Origin: an uncultured Collinsella sp.
GTDB taxonomy: Bacteria > Actinomycetota > Coriobacteriia > Coriobacteriales > Coriobacteriaceae
Assembly: GCA_900541675.1 (NCBI GenBank)
Contig: UQKU01000040.1
Span: 1 to 15,222, forward strand
Length of the DNA: 15,222 nucleotides
Direction of reading: 5' to 3'
Positions within the stretch are counted from its first letter, which is position 1; each line of letters starts with the position of its first letter. Below the pieces are notes generated by a model. The model did no database searches and was not told the origin of the DNA. It saw only the letters and a list, made by a program, of their open reading frames with translations. Below are positions 1-7,493 of the stretch, one piece after another. A program made the position numbers and the translations under genes.

Positions 1-1249
1 CGCCGGCGGGAGCATCGGACGTGGTGACCGTCTCGGACGCCGTCGTCGAACCCACCTTGCGCTCCTGGCGGCGAAACACCTCGACCTCGGCACCACGGAA
101 GCGATAGATCGACTGCTGCGCATCGCCCACCGTGCACAGCGCGCGCTCGCCCGCACCCGTCAAATAGCGAATCAGATCGACCTGCATCTGGTCGGTATCT
201 TGGAACTCGTCGATCATGACCATCTTAAAGCGGCCCTCATAGGCAGCTCGAATAGCCGGGTAGTCGCGCAGCGCCTCGTACGCCATGCGCAGCAGGTCAT
301 TGTTATCGAGCGCGGACTGGTCGGCCTTGAGCGCACGGTACTCCGCCTCTACGGCACGGGCAAGCCCCACCAGCGCATCGAGCGCCGGGCCGCCGCAGGC
401 AAGCACGATATTGATAAACGCATCGGCGGCCTCGGCCTTGAGTAGCTCCACCTGCTCCTTAGGAAACGCCTTGCTCGCCCGAGGCATACTGCACGACATC
501 ATGAGTCGCGCCGCATCCTCCATGGTTTTGCCGCTCGCCTCAAACGCGTCGATGGCGTCGAGTGCCACCTGCGCTTTCTCGGTCGTGGCCTTGCTTGCGC
601 CCAGCGCCGCACGATAGGCATCGGCAAGCGCCGAGGTGTCGGCCTGCCCACGCGCCACGCACACGTCGTCCATACCGCCCGGCAGCTGGCTCGAGAGCTC
701 CAGCAGCTCGCGCACCAGGCCCTTGATGGTGGTACCGGCACCAAAGGGACCGCCCTCGCCCGCCATGGGATACCAGGCGTAGAGACTTTTAAGCGAAGCG
801 GCGAGCTCGGGTGCGGCATCGGGTGCCGTCGCGCGGGCCAGCACATGCTCAACAGCCTGATCCATGAGCTCGTCGGTATCCGTGAGCACCGTGAACTCGG
901 GGTCAATACCAAGCTCCAGCGCATGCGCGCGCAAGATACGCGAGCACATGCCGTGAATGGTCGAGATCCACGCGTCGTCGACGGTCAGGGCTTCCTCGTC
1001 CATGCCCTCGTCGATAAGCGCACGGCGCACGCGGTCGCGAATCTCGGCCGCGGCATCCTTGGTAAAGGTGATGGCGAGCACCTGGTCCAGATGCTCGACG
1101 AACGGACCGGATTCGGGCGAGAGCGCGTAGACGATGCGGCGCGTGAGGGTAAAGGTCTTGCCCGAACCGGCGCCCGCCGAGACAAACAGCGGACGGTCGA
1201 GCGTTTTGACGACCTGCAGCTGTTGCGGCATCAAGGTCGAAAGATCCAT
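1..1249 (-). CDS. addA: AddA-like UvrD/Rep-family helicase, N-terminal part (runs off the left edge)
   Basis: Superfamily 1 DNA helicase, the motor subunit of an AddAB/RexAB-type complex that processes double-strand breaks for recombination. About 416 residues are visible. Seen in the translation: a Q-motif region (MPQQLQVV, residues 7-14), Walker A SAGAGSGKT (24-32), motif Ia around AITFTKDAAAEIRDRV, a conserved STIHG segment, Walker B/motif II DEFQDTDQMQ (about 345-354) and motif III GDAQQSIYRFRGAE (about 374-387). Motifs IV-VI and any C-terminal nuclease domain lie beyond the window. The ATG at 1249 is chosen because it lies 3 nt after the addB stop and a GGAGGG ribosome site sits 11 nt upstream inside the end of addB, so the pair is co-transcribed and probably translationally coupled. 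UvrD or PcrA is less likely because the neighbour is an AddB-type protein. Confidence 0.9.
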   Translation of the reverse strand, partial: MDLSTLMPQQLQVVKTLDRPLFVSAGAGSGKTFTLTRRIVYALSPESGPFVEHLDQVLAITFTKDAAAEIRDRVRRALIDEGMDEEALTVDDAWISTIHGMCSRILRAHALELGIDPEFTVLTDTDELMDQAVEHVLARATAPDAAPELAASLKSLYAWYPMAGEGGPFGAGTTIKGLVRELLELSSQLPGGMDDVCVARGQADTSALADAYRAALGASKATTEKAQVALDAIDAFEASGKTMEDAARLMMSCSMPRASKAFPKEQVELLKAEAADAFINIVLACGGPALDALVGLARAVEAEYRALKADQSALDNNDLLRMAYEALRDYPAIRAAYEGRFKMVMIDEFQDTDQMQVDLIRYLTGAGERALCTVGDAQQSIYRFRGAEVEVFRRQERKVGSTTASETVTTSDAPAG

Positions 1250-1252
1250 GGT

Positions 1253-4200
1253 CTACACGTCCCTCCTTACAAACGTTCCTTCGTGGTTATACGAACAGCG
1301 CGCATGCGCGGCCTGAGCCGACGTCGGGTCGACGGCGGCAACGTTGCCCGCCTCGAGTTCGCGCAGGCGCTCGGCGATGCCGGCCTCCACGCGATCGAGC
1401 AGCGCATCGAAGTCCATGCTGCCACCCTCGCCCGGAAAGCCCTTCTTAAGGCCCGGGATGCGACCGTCGTCGCGCTCTTCCTCGAGCAGCTCGGCGCTCG
1501 CGGCACCGCGCAACGCCGGCTTGCCGCCCTTGGTCGAAAAGTAGAGCGCCGCACGGGTGTCCAGATCCAGCGCCCGGCGCATGGCCTGGGCGTAGATGAG
1601 CGTTTGGGTATGTGGCGGCAACCAGCGCGGATCGTCGATGGGCGCCGTGCCCGATTCCTCGTCGCGCACCGTAGGGTCGGCGAGTTTAAACTCCTCAACG
1701 CCCGTGCGGTGCTTGTAGTCGATCACGACGGCGCGGTTCTCGGCGTCCACGTCCACGCGGTCGATGCGTCCGCCGAGCGGCCAGCCGGCATACTCAACGT
1801 TAAGATCGTTAAAGGCAAACTCCAGGTAGCGTGGAGCAAAAGGAGTCAGCGCCTCGGCTTCATAGGCAAGCACACCCTCCAGCTGCGGCAGGATCTCGGC
1901 CACCTGGCGCTCCTCTACCGGAGAGAGCGGCACGAGCGGGCCCTCGTTGCCACGCTTGGAGGCATGCTCAGCCAAGGTCTCGTCAAAGACCTCGCACAGC
2001 AGCTCCTGAGCGCGCGGCAGGTTCTCGGGCGTCACGCGCTCCATGCCCTCCTGGGGCAGACGGGCGTGCAGATGCTCCAGCACGTCGTGGACAAAGTTGC
2101 CCTTCTCCATATTGCCAAAGCCGGCGTCGATCGACTGGGGCTTCACGCGGTACGAGACGAACCAGCATAGCGGGCAGGTCGAATAGGCCTCGATCTGCGA
2201 GGCAGACGTCAGGCGCGGCACCAGCGGCGCATCCTCGCCCTCGCCATCTCGACGGCGCAGGACCAGATACGGAATGGCTTCATCGCTCAGATGCTGGGGA
2301 GCTTCGCAGGTCACGCGCTCGCGCCTAAGACCTTCGCCTGCCGCGGGATCAAAGTCGGCGATGATATCGCCCTCGCCCACGCGCGTGGGCTTGGCAGCGC
2401 CAGCGGCCTCGGCATGTGTCCGCAGCTCGGTCCATACGGCTGCCGGGTAGCACTCGCGTGCCTGGCGATCGTGCGTCACGCGGGCGAGCGCGACCGGACC
2501 GCTCGCCGCCTGCATTGCACGGCCAAAGCGCACGCGCAGCAGAGCGGCGGGCTCCAAAGACACGCCGTCGCGGCGCAGCTCGGCCGTCAACGTGGCAAGC
2601 GGGCCCTCTTCGTGCGAAAGCGGGTAGCTGTCCAGGTCGACATCGACAAACAGCACGGCATCGTAGCTGCCGGGGCGCAGAGCTGCCGCATCGGCAAGCG
2701 AAGCAAAACGAACCTGAGCACGTGGCGCACGGTCAACCTCGTAGGTCTCGTAATCGTAGGCGGTGCTACGCTTGTCCACCTTGGTGCGAATGCCATCGAG
2801 CACGGGCACGGTCGCGGCCTGCGACACGTCGAGCGCGCGGGCGCCATTCATAAGGATGTCGATGGCGTGGCGCAGCAGGGCCACCTCCGCCTGGCGACGG
2901 GCTTGGCCATCTAAGCTGCCCAGCGAACGATCGGGCAACGCCTCGGCAACGGCAAGCATGGCCTTGAGCGCCGTCACGGGCTTGTCACGCCACAGCGCCT
3001 GGAACACGTCCGAAACCACACACGGCACGTTCTTAAACCAGTTCTCGTCGCTCGCCGCCTTGCGCGCGCCCCTCACCTGACCCTGGACGCTCTGCAGCAG
3101 GCTCTTAACGCCCGCGATAGTCTTGCTGCGCGAGAGACGCATATTCTTATCGAAGGTACGGGCATTGACGGCATCAGCGCCCGAAAGCGGACTGTAGATC
3201 CAGTCGGTAAGCTCCGGCGCGGGCCACCACTCGGTCTTTGACGCCATACCCTCATCGGCGGCCTTCATGCGCTCAATCAGGCCGGCAAGCGCCGCAAACT
3301 GCCTGCCCGCAATGGATTGGGAAAACGCCGTGAACTCAACCGTCTCGGCAGCGATATGACGAGCCGCCAGACGAGAGGCGAGCTCACCGAACAGCTGGGG
3401 TGCCCGAGCAGAAACAACGAGCACGCGCACGGGGTCGGCGGGCGTTGCAGTAGTTTTATCGGCCTTGGACTCCTTGTGCGATTTCACCAACTTATCGATG
3501 GCGTCCGCATAAGCATGGGCGCGGGCATGGGGGCCGGCGACCTCAATAAAGGCAGGCTGAGCGGCGGTCCCGCAAGCGGCATCAGACGCGCCGACACCCT
3601 CCCCCAGCGGCCCGACCTCAAACAGCACACCGCGGGCATCAAATGCCGTGGCAAGCTCCTCGCGCATCGCCGCCTGCTCGCGGGCAAGCAGCACGACGAC
3701 CTCTCCCCCATTGTTCGCCACGGCAGACAGCAGCTCGAGCAGACCGTGCGTAAACGACGTGATACCGCGCACGCATACGGCGCGGGCGCACGCCGGCAGG
3801 CTATCGGCCAGGGCACCGGCCATAATGTCAGCCGCCTCGCAGGGCTCGACCATATCTCGACGGTCCAAACCGCCCGCGTAGGCACGCAAAAGCTCGAACA
3901 CACGAGCCTCGGCATCGCTTTTTGGCTCCGGCTGGCAGTTGTCGCCACGGCATCGTTCGGCACCCGTCCCCGCCACACCCGGCAGCACATCGCGGGCCAT
4001 GCGCGCAAGCATACGCACCGTGCCCTGGCTGCGCGAAAGCGGCTGCAGGTCGGCATCATCGAGGCGCGTGACCATGTCCGAAAACAGCATCTGGCGCTGC
4101 AGGTTGTCGACGAAACCGCGCCCGTCGCCCAAAAGCTCCCAAAGCGAGCGAAGCCACGATGTAGGCGTCTTGTAGTCGATACCCAGCGAAACGCCGGCTT

Positions 4201-4351
4201 CCGCCGCATCATGACGGCACAGGTCGAGCTCGGCAAACGTAGGTGCCAGCAACACGGCACGCCCGTGGCGGGCAATAAGATCGGCAAGCAACGCCGACTC
4301 GGCATCGCTCAAATCCGTGCCGGCATTGGTGGTATAGATTCGAACAGGCAT
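1253..4351 (-). CDS. addB: AddB-like PD-(D/E)XK nuclease subunit, 1032 aa
   Basis: Partner subunit of the downstream AddA-like helicase; in the family it provides a nuclease and a scaffold that threads one DNA strand. The C-terminal PD-(D/E)XK nuclease is visible: SASQIEAYSTCP (about 710-722), a KGNFVHDVLEHLH helix, the metal-binding core GRIDRVD (about 862-868) and VIDYK (about 873-878), and QTLIYAQ (about 916-922). The N-terminus (IYTTNAGTDLSD) stands where B. subtilis AddB has a GxxGxGKT Walker A, and no P-loop is seen. The iron-sulphur site also looks incomplete: there is a CPLC pair near 722 and one Cys (HARCSYN, about 1017) where the family has a cluster of three near the C-terminus. 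Start at 4351 has GGAGG only 3 nt upstream. The length is in the range of AddB proteins (about 1100-1200). This is a divergent AddB; strict orthology is inferred from the addB-addA order and motifs. Confidence 0.8.
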   Translation of the reverse strand: MPVRIYTTNAGTDLSDAESALLADLIARHGRAVLLAPTFAELDLCRHDAAEAGVSLGIDYKTPTSWLRSLWELLGDGRGFVDNLQRQMLFSDMVTRLDDADLQPLSRSQGTVRMLARMARDVLPGVAGTGAERCRGDNCQPEPKSDAEARVFELLRAYAGGLDRRDMVEPCEAADIMAGALADSLPACARAVCVRGITSFTHGLLELLSAVANNGGEVVVLLAREQAAMREELATAFDARGVLFEVGPLGEGVGASDAACGTAAQPAFIEVAGPHARAHAYADAIDKLVKSHKESKADKTTATPADPVRVLVVSARAPQLFGELASRLAARHIAAETVEFTAFSQSIAGRQFAALAGLIERMKAADEGMASKTEWWPAPELTDWIYSPLSGADAVNARTFDKNMRLSRSKTIAGVKSLLQSVQGQVRGARKAASDENWFKNVPCVVSDVFQALWRDKPVTALKAMLAVAEALPDRSLGSLDGQARRQAEVALLRHAIDILMNGARALDVSQAATVPVLDGIRTKVDKRSTAYDYETYEVDRAPRAQVRFASLADAAALRPGSYDAVLFVDVDLDSYPLSHEEGPLATLTAELRRDGVSLEPAALLRVRFGRAMQAASGPVALARVTHDRQARECYPAAVWTELRTHAEAAGAAKPTRVGEGDIIADFDPAAGEGLRRERVTCEAPQHLSDEAIPYLVLRRRDGEGEDAPLVPRLTSASQIEAYSTCPLCWFVSYRVKPQSIDAGFGNMEKGNFVHDVLEHLHARLPQEGMERVTPENLPRAQELLCEVFDETLAEHASKRGNEGPLVPLSPVEERQVAEILPQLEGVLAYEAEALTPFAPRYLEFAFNDLNVEYAGWPLGGRIDRVDVDAENRAVVIDYKHRTGVEEFKLADPTVRDEESGTAPIDDPRWLPPHTQTLIYAQAMRRALDLDTRAALYFSTKGGKPALRGAASAELLEEERDDGRIPGLKKGFPGEGGSMDFDALLDRVEAGIAERLRELEAGNVAAVDPTSAQAAHARCSYNHEGTFVRRDV

Positions 4352-4433
4352 GGTCCTCCGCTCAAACTGTTCGCAATAATCAATGCATCCATCCTACCCG
4401 CCCAAGCGGACAGATTTGCCCCACGCCAACAGA

Positions 4434-4522
4434 TTTGATCCCTTGGGGACGGAGGAAAACGGATCACCGGGTTAGACTGACCCCCTCGATGATCCGTTTT
4501 CCTCCGTCCCCAAGGGATCAAA
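4434..4522. repeat. Long perfect inverted repeat, 33-bp arms and 23-nt spacer
   Basis: Positions 4434-4466 and 4490-4522 are exact reverse complements over 33 bases. The arms contain CTTGGGGACGGAGGAAAACG. The element lies between yerC and addB, and its right arm merges with the T-tract of the yerC terminator. It could form a cruciform in DNA or a very stable RNA hairpin in read-through transcripts. No open reading frame or transposase is associated. It is probably a dispersed miniature repeat of this lineage (inference). Confidence 0.9.
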
Positions 4523-4548
4523 AAAACCGCCCCCGAAGGAGCGGTTTT
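4520..4548 (-). terminator. Rho-independent terminator of the yerC-like gene
   Basis: On the minus strand an 11-bp stem (AAAACCGCTCC with its partner, one G-T wobble) closes a TTCG tetraloop and runs into seven T residues. It begins 22 nt after the stop at 4571, and it separates this gene from addB. Confidence 0.88.
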
Positions 4549-4570
4549 ACACAATCCGTTTTGGCGCGGC

Positions 4571-4870
4571 CTACTCGCCATCCTCCAGCTTGATGAGGAT
4601 CTTGCGGTAGCCACCGTACTCGCCGTTGAGCGCCTTGGACACACGGCTCACCGTGGTGGACGAAGCGCCGGTACGCGCCTGAACCTCGACATAGGGCTCG
4701 CCCTCGTCCAGGTAACGCGCGACCTGCAGACGCTGCGATAGATCGCAAATCTCGCGCGGCGTGCAGATATCGGTCAAAAACGCTTGGATATCCTTCTCGT
4801 CGTCCAAAAGGCTAAATGCGTGGACCAGCTGCTTGACATCAGGCTTGTCAAACATGTTCTCGATATTCAT
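4571..4870 (-). CDS. yerC: YerC/YecD-family TrpR-like DNA-binding protein, 99 aa
   Basis: Small helical protein of the Trp-repressor-like superfamily, YerC/YecD branch, whose ligand and targets are largely undefined. Visible: a helical N-terminus (VKQLVHAFSLLDDEKDIQAFL), the conserved CTPREICDLSQRLQVARYL segment (residues about 36-54) and a helix-turn-helix TGASSTTVSRVSKALN (about 67-82). The family is normally about 90-110 residues, so the gene is complete. A GGTGA sequence directly before the ATG at 4870 is a modest ribosome site. It stands alone: its own terminator follows, and the next gene upstream (at 5194) is divergent. Unlike true TrpR it has no trp genes nearby. The family call is firm; the regulon cannot be read from the sequence. 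Confidence 0.88.
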   Translation of the reverse strand: MNIENMFDKPDVKQLVHAFSLLDDEKDIQAFLTDICTPREICDLSQRLQVARYLDEGEPYVEVQARTGASSTTVSRVSKALNGEYGGYRKILIKLEDGE

Positions 4871-4975
4871 CGATCACCGCCAAACCCGCCAAAAGGCATC
4901 GAAGTTGATACTGACATCGGGCATCGTTCGCCCGTTCTATGCAATAGGGCAACGCCTGTGGCTTTTGCCCGTAGC

Positions 4976-5006
4976 AGTGTAGCACACCACCAAACTAAAG
5001 CGACAA
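4976..5006 (-). promoter_or_regulatory. Candidate extended -10 promoter of the yerC-like gene
   Basis: Read on the minus strand: -35-like TTGTCG (5006-5001), 19-nt spacer, and TGC-TACACT (-10 at 4981-4976). The TG dinucleotide one base before the hexamer makes it an extended -10. It would give a leader of about 100 nt. Confidence 0.45.
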
Positions 5007-5063
5007 GACTCTCTGCCAGCGGCGCGTTTTTTAGGACGAACGCCGGTTTGAAACCGAATGCGC

Positions 5064-5092
5064 ACGCAAGCTCCACGAATATCTGAGACAAT
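5064..5092 (+). promoter_or_regulatory. Weak candidate promoter for the holin-like gene; rest of gap featureless
   Basis: TGA-GACAAT (TG at 5084, -10 hexamer 5087-5092) fits an extended -10, but there is no good -35 (ACGCAA at 5064-5069). The rest of the 4871-5193 gap shows no repeat, RNA gene or convincing small gene apart from the yerC promoter. Confidence 0.3.
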
Positions 5093-5193
5093 GGGCGCCC
5101 AAACAGGACCGTGCCCGCGCATCTATCCGAGTTGCAAAGGCATGCGCCTCTCACGCCTCTTTGCCACGTCTTGCGCAAGAAAGGATCTCCACC

Positions 5194-5559
5194 ATGCGCT
5201 TTTTGCTCAACTGGCTTTTGACCTCAATCGCCATCGCGATTGCAACGTTTCTCGTCCCCGGCATTCAGCCCTTCGGCATGGCCGATGCCTGGGTCTGCTT
5301 TGCCTTCGTGGGACTGTTCCTCAACATCGTCGACTCGCTCGTCAAACCATTCCTGACGGTCATCTCACTGCCGCTCACTATTATCACGCTTGGTATTTTT
5401 CAGCTCGTAGTCAATAGTTTTATGCTCGAGCTGGCCAGCTACCTGTCGGTCAATCTGCTGGGAGCGGGTATCTCCATTGCCGGCTTTGGATCGGCCTTTA
5501 TGGGCAGCATCCTGGTATCCATCATGCGCAGCATTCTCGACAGCATCGCCAGGAACTAA
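5194..5559 (+). CDS. Phage-holin-4-type membrane protein (four helices), 121 aa
   Basis: Small integral membrane protein of the widespread bacterial family assigned to the mycobacterial 4-TMS phage holin superfamily (Pfam Phage_holin_4_2). Four hydrophobic segments are visible: LLNWLLTSIAIAIATFLV (about 4-21), AWVCFAFVGLFLNIVDSLVK (about 33-52), PLTIITLGIFQLVVNSFML (about 61-79) and AGFGSAFMGSILVSIMRSIL (about 97-116). The conserved NxxDSLVKPFLTVISLPLTIITLGIF pattern between helices 2 and 3 is typical. The start at 5194 is preferred over 5161 because AAAGGA lies 8 nt before it and the sequence opens directly into the first helix. Nothing phage-like surrounds it, so it is a chromosomal housekeeping-type member and lysis is not implied. 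Its role is unknown. Confidence 0.85.
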   Translation: MRFLLNWLLTSIAIAIATFLVPGIQPFGMADAWVCFAFVGLFLNIVDSLVKPFLTVISLPLTIITLGIFQLVVNSFMLELASYLSVNLLGAGISIAGFGSAFMGSILVSIMRSILDSIARN

Positions 5560-5598
5560 AGCGACCGGATACGGACCGCCACAACACGCCAAAACGAA

Positions 5599-5625
5599 GG
5601 CCGTCCATCGCAACGATGGGCGGCC
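5599..5625. terminator. GC-rich hairpin between convergent genes
   Basis: A 12-bp stem (GGCCGTCCATCG with its partner, one wobble) with a 3-nt loop lies 40 nt after the holin-like stop. The plus side is followed by ATGTCATTTG, a poor T-tract. On the minus strand it is followed by TTCGTTTT. Possibly a weak bidirectional terminator. Confidence 0.5.
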
Positions 5626-5651
5626 ATGTCATTTGTCAAGCCTCAGAGGGC

Positions 5652-5690
5652 AAGAAAATCTACCATTTCTGCCCCGTCCCCAAATGGCAG
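5652..5690 (-). terminator. Rho-independent terminator of the Rrf2 regulator gene
   Basis: On the minus strand CTGCCATTT pairs with AAATGGTAG (9 bp, one wobble) around a 13-nt G-rich loop, followed by ATTTTCTT. It starts 7 nt after the stop at 5697. Confidence 0.65.
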
Positions 5691-5696
5691 GTGGGG

Positions 5697-6125
5697 CTAG
5701 ATGACGTAGTCGTAACCCTCGTTGGGGGCGACGAGCGCATCGAGCGTCACGCCATCGAGGTAGTCGTTGATGAGCTTGTCCAGGTTCTTCCACACGCCGA
5801 GTGTAGGACACTCGTCCGAACGCGAGCAGCCCTTGCAGTCGCCGTCCAGGCATGCGACCGGTGCCAGGCTGCCCTCGGTCAGGCGCAGGATCTCGCCCAC
5901 CGTGTACTGCTCGGGCGGACGCGTGAGCACGTAGCCGCCGCCCTTGCCGCGCATGCCCGAGAGCATATTGGCGCGGACGAGCGTAGCCAAAATGTTCTCC
6001 AGATATTTCTCAGAAATCCCCTGACGCGCCGCGATCTCTTTGAGGGGAATGCGGCCTGCCGCCTGGTGCTCGGCCAGGTCAACCATAACGCGCAGGGCAT
6101 ATCTGCCCTTTGTGGAAACCAACAT
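5697..6125 (-). CDS. Rrf2-family transcriptional regulator with four clustered cysteines, 142 aa
   Basis: Winged-helix repressor of the Rrf2 family (IscR, CymR, NsrR). The family opening STKGRYALRVMVDLA (4-18) is present, with the recognition region EIAARQGISEKYLENILATL (30-49) and the wing RGKGGGYVLTRPPEQYTVGEIL (59-80). Four cysteines follow, at 92, 97, 100 and 106, spaced C-x4-C-x2-C-x5-C; IscR holds its cluster with residues near 92-107, so an iron-sulphur or thiol sensor is plausible. It is divergent from cysK, the arrangement expected of a CymR-like regulator of cysteine metabolism, but B. subtilis CymR lacks such a cysteine cluster. AAAGG lies 11 nt before the ATG at 6125. Family firm; the regulated genes (cysK, itself) are inferred from position. 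Confidence 0.87.
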   Translation of the reverse strand: MLVSTKGRYALRVMVDLAEHQAAGRIPLKEIAARQGISEKYLENILATLVRANMLSGMRGKGGGYVLTRPPEQYTVGEILRLTEGSLAPVACLDGDCKGCSRSDECPTLGVWKNLDKLINDYLDGVTLDALVAPNEGYDYVI

Positions 6126-6156
6126 ATATATTGCTGCCTTTCGGTCTTTTAATTCG

Positions 6157-6167
6157 TAGAAATTCTA
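6157..6167. promoter_or_regulatory. Short palindrome, candidate operator of the Rrf2 regulator
   Basis: TAGAAATTCTA is a perfect palindrome around a central A, 32 nt upstream of the regulator's ATG in an AT-rich stretch between the divergent genes. Its position suits autoregulation. I cannot match it to a published Rrf2 or CymR consensus. Confidence 0.35.
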
Positions 6168-6242
6168 GCCGAAAAATTGGTTTTGAAAATACCTATTCCC
6201 GTCAAGCTGGTTAATCGACTCGTAATAATCTTCTATTTCCTA

Positions 6243-6271
6243 TTGCGTTACTAGGCTTTAGTGCCTACTAT
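6243..6271 (+). promoter_or_regulatory. cysK promoter
   Basis: -35 TTGCGT (6243-6248), exactly 17 nt, -10 TACTAT (6266-6271). The transcript would have a leader of about 100 nt before the cysK ATG. Two CCTATT copies (6192, 6234) lie just upstream and may be regulator contacts. Confidence 0.7.
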
Positions 6272-6377
6272 GCTTGCCAACAGCAAACGAACAACCTATA
6301 AGGTTTGTGGGTTTCGCTGTTACACACACCGTAAAACCACACGGTATCCAGTCATTTGAACACTTTGGAGGTTCACC

Positions 6378-7316
6378 ATGAGCAATGTTTACACGTCCAT
6401 CGATCAGCTTATCGGCCACACTCCGCTTCTGGAGTTCACTCACTTTGAGGCCGATGAAGACCTCAAGGCCCGCGTGCTCGTCAAGCTGGAATACTTCAAC
6501 CCCGCCGGGTCCGTCAAAGACCGCGTCGCCAAGAACATGATCGACGAGGCCGAGAAGGCCGGCAAGCTCGTGCGCGGCGGCGACTACACCATCATCGAGC
6601 CCACGAGTGGCAACACCGGCGTCGGCATCGCCTCGGTGGCGGCGGCTCGCGGCTACAAGGTGATCATCACCATGCCCGAGACCATGTCCGTCGAGCGCCG
6701 CAAACTTATGCAGGCATACGGCGCACAGCTCGTGCTCACCGACGGCTCCAAGGGCATGAAGGGCGCCATCGCCAAGGCCGAGGAACTGCAGAAGGAGACA
6801 CCCAACAGCATTATCGCCGGCCAGTTTGTAAACCCCGCCAACCCCGCCATCCACAAGGCCACGACCGGCCCCGAGATCTGGGATGACACCGACGGCAAGG
6901 TCGACATCTTCGTCGCCGGCGTTGGCACCGGCGGCACCGTGACCGGCGTGGGCGAGTTCCTCAAGGAGCAGAACCCCGAGATTCAGGTTGTCGCCGTCGA
7001 GCCCGCCACTTCCCCAGTGCTCTCCAAGGGCCAGGCCGGCCCGCACAAGATCCAGGGTATCGGCGCCGGCTTTGTGCCCGACGTCCTCGACACCCAGGTC
7101 TATGACGAGATCATCCCCGTCGAGAACGACGACGCCTTTGCCACCGGCCGCGCCGTGGGCCACAAGGAGGGCGTGCTCGTGGGCATTTCGTCCGGCGCCG
7201 CCGTGTGGGCCGCACTGCAGCTGGCCAAGCGCCCCGAGAACGAGGGCAAGACCATCGTGGCTCTGCTTGCCGACACCGGTGAGCGCTACCTGTCCACGGC
7301 ACTCTTCCAGGACTAG
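6378..7316 (+). CDS. cysK: Cysteine synthase (O-acetylserine sulfhydrylase), 312 aa
   Basis: PLP enzyme of the cytoplasm that makes L-cysteine and acetate from O-acetyl-L-serine and sulfide. The PLP lysine is K47 in NPAGSVKDR. The substrate loop TSGNTG is at 76-81, the phosphate-binding GTGGT loop follows near 190, and GIGAGFVPDVLD and GISSGAAVW (PLP ring contact serine) are in the expected places. Length matches CysK (about 310). Ribosome site GGAGG lies 6 nt before the ATG. CysK rather than CysM or cystathionine beta-synthase is favoured by the GIGAGF(V/I)P segment and the absence of CBS domains. It is divergent from the Rrf2 regulator, which probably controls it. No cysE is seen next to it, so the O-acetylserine supply must be encoded elsewhere. 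Confidence 0.95.
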   Translation: MSNVYTSIDQLIGHTPLLEFTHFEADEDLKARVLVKLEYFNPAGSVKDRVAKNMIDEAEKAGKLVRGGDYTIIEPTSGNTGVGIASVAAARGYKVIITMPETMSVERRKLMQAYGAQLVLTDGSKGMKGAIAKAEELQKETPNSIIAGQFVNPANPAIHKATTGPEIWDDTDGKVDIFVAGVGTGGTVTGVGEFLKEQNPEIQVVAVEPATSPVLSKGQAGPHKIQGIGAGFVPDVLDTQVYDEIIPVENDDAFATGRAVGHKEGVLVGISSGAAVWAALQLAKRPENEGKTIVALLADTGERYLSTALFQD

Positions 7317-7412
7317 GGCCTCGCCCATAGGTTGAGCCCAGGACGAATCGGTCTCCTCTCTCCCGGCAGTCTAAGCCCATCCCATCAGGGCGCTCCACGA
7401 GTCGTCCGAACT

Positions 7413-7421
7413 TGCTACAAT
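7413..7421 (+). promoter_or_regulatory. Extended -10 promoter candidate before mnmA
   Basis: TG-C-TACAAT (hexamer 7416-7421) is a near-consensus extended -10; no good -35 is seen. The predicted transcription start (about 7428) falls in the left arm of the following terminator-like hairpin. Confidence 0.5.
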
Positions 7422-7425
7422 GTCT

Positions 7426-7464
7426 GCGGCGCGGAACCAGCCTCCCGCGCCGCTTTTCTTTTTT
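7426..7464 (+). terminator. Rho-independent terminator between cysK and mnmA
   Basis: GCGGCGCGG (7426-7434) pairs perfectly with CCGCGCCGC (7445-7453) over a 10-nt loop, then TTTTCTTTTTT. It ends cysK transcription. Its overlap with a promoter could also make it a 5' hairpin or attenuator of mnmA. Confidence 0.85.
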
Positions 7465-7493
7465 GGCCACATGCCACCAAGGAGAACCTCCCC

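Noticed and set aside
1253..1330. Frameshift at the addB C-terminus that might hide the missing cysteines
   Set aside because: The other two frames give no C-x2-C pattern in this stretch, and the stop fits the normal 3-nt junction with addA.
845..2170. Long plus-strand open frame (441 codons)
   Set aside because: It is antisense to addA/addB, which have clear helicase and nuclease motifs; the translation has no recognisable domain and reflects high GC content.
3317..4438. Long plus-strand open frame (373 codons)
   Set aside because: Antisense shadow of addB; low-complexity Arg/Gly/His-rich translation with no motif.
4441..4522. CRISPR or tRNA-like structure
   Set aside because: It is a single inverted pair with no direct-repeat array, and the spacer cannot fold as a cloverleaf.
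4867..5178. Minus-strand open frame (103 codons) upstream of yerC
   Set aside because: It covers the yerC leader and the likely promoter, has no ribosome site or domain, and overlaps the yerC start.
6168..6242. A CymR box upstream of cysK
   Set aside because: The AT-rich stretch has GGAATA- and CCTATT-like words, but I could not align them convincingly with the published CymR consensus.
6258..7328. Minus-strand open frame (356 codons) opposite cysK
   Set aside because: Gly/Leu/His-rich translation typical of the antisense frame of a GC-rich gene; cysK is unambiguous.
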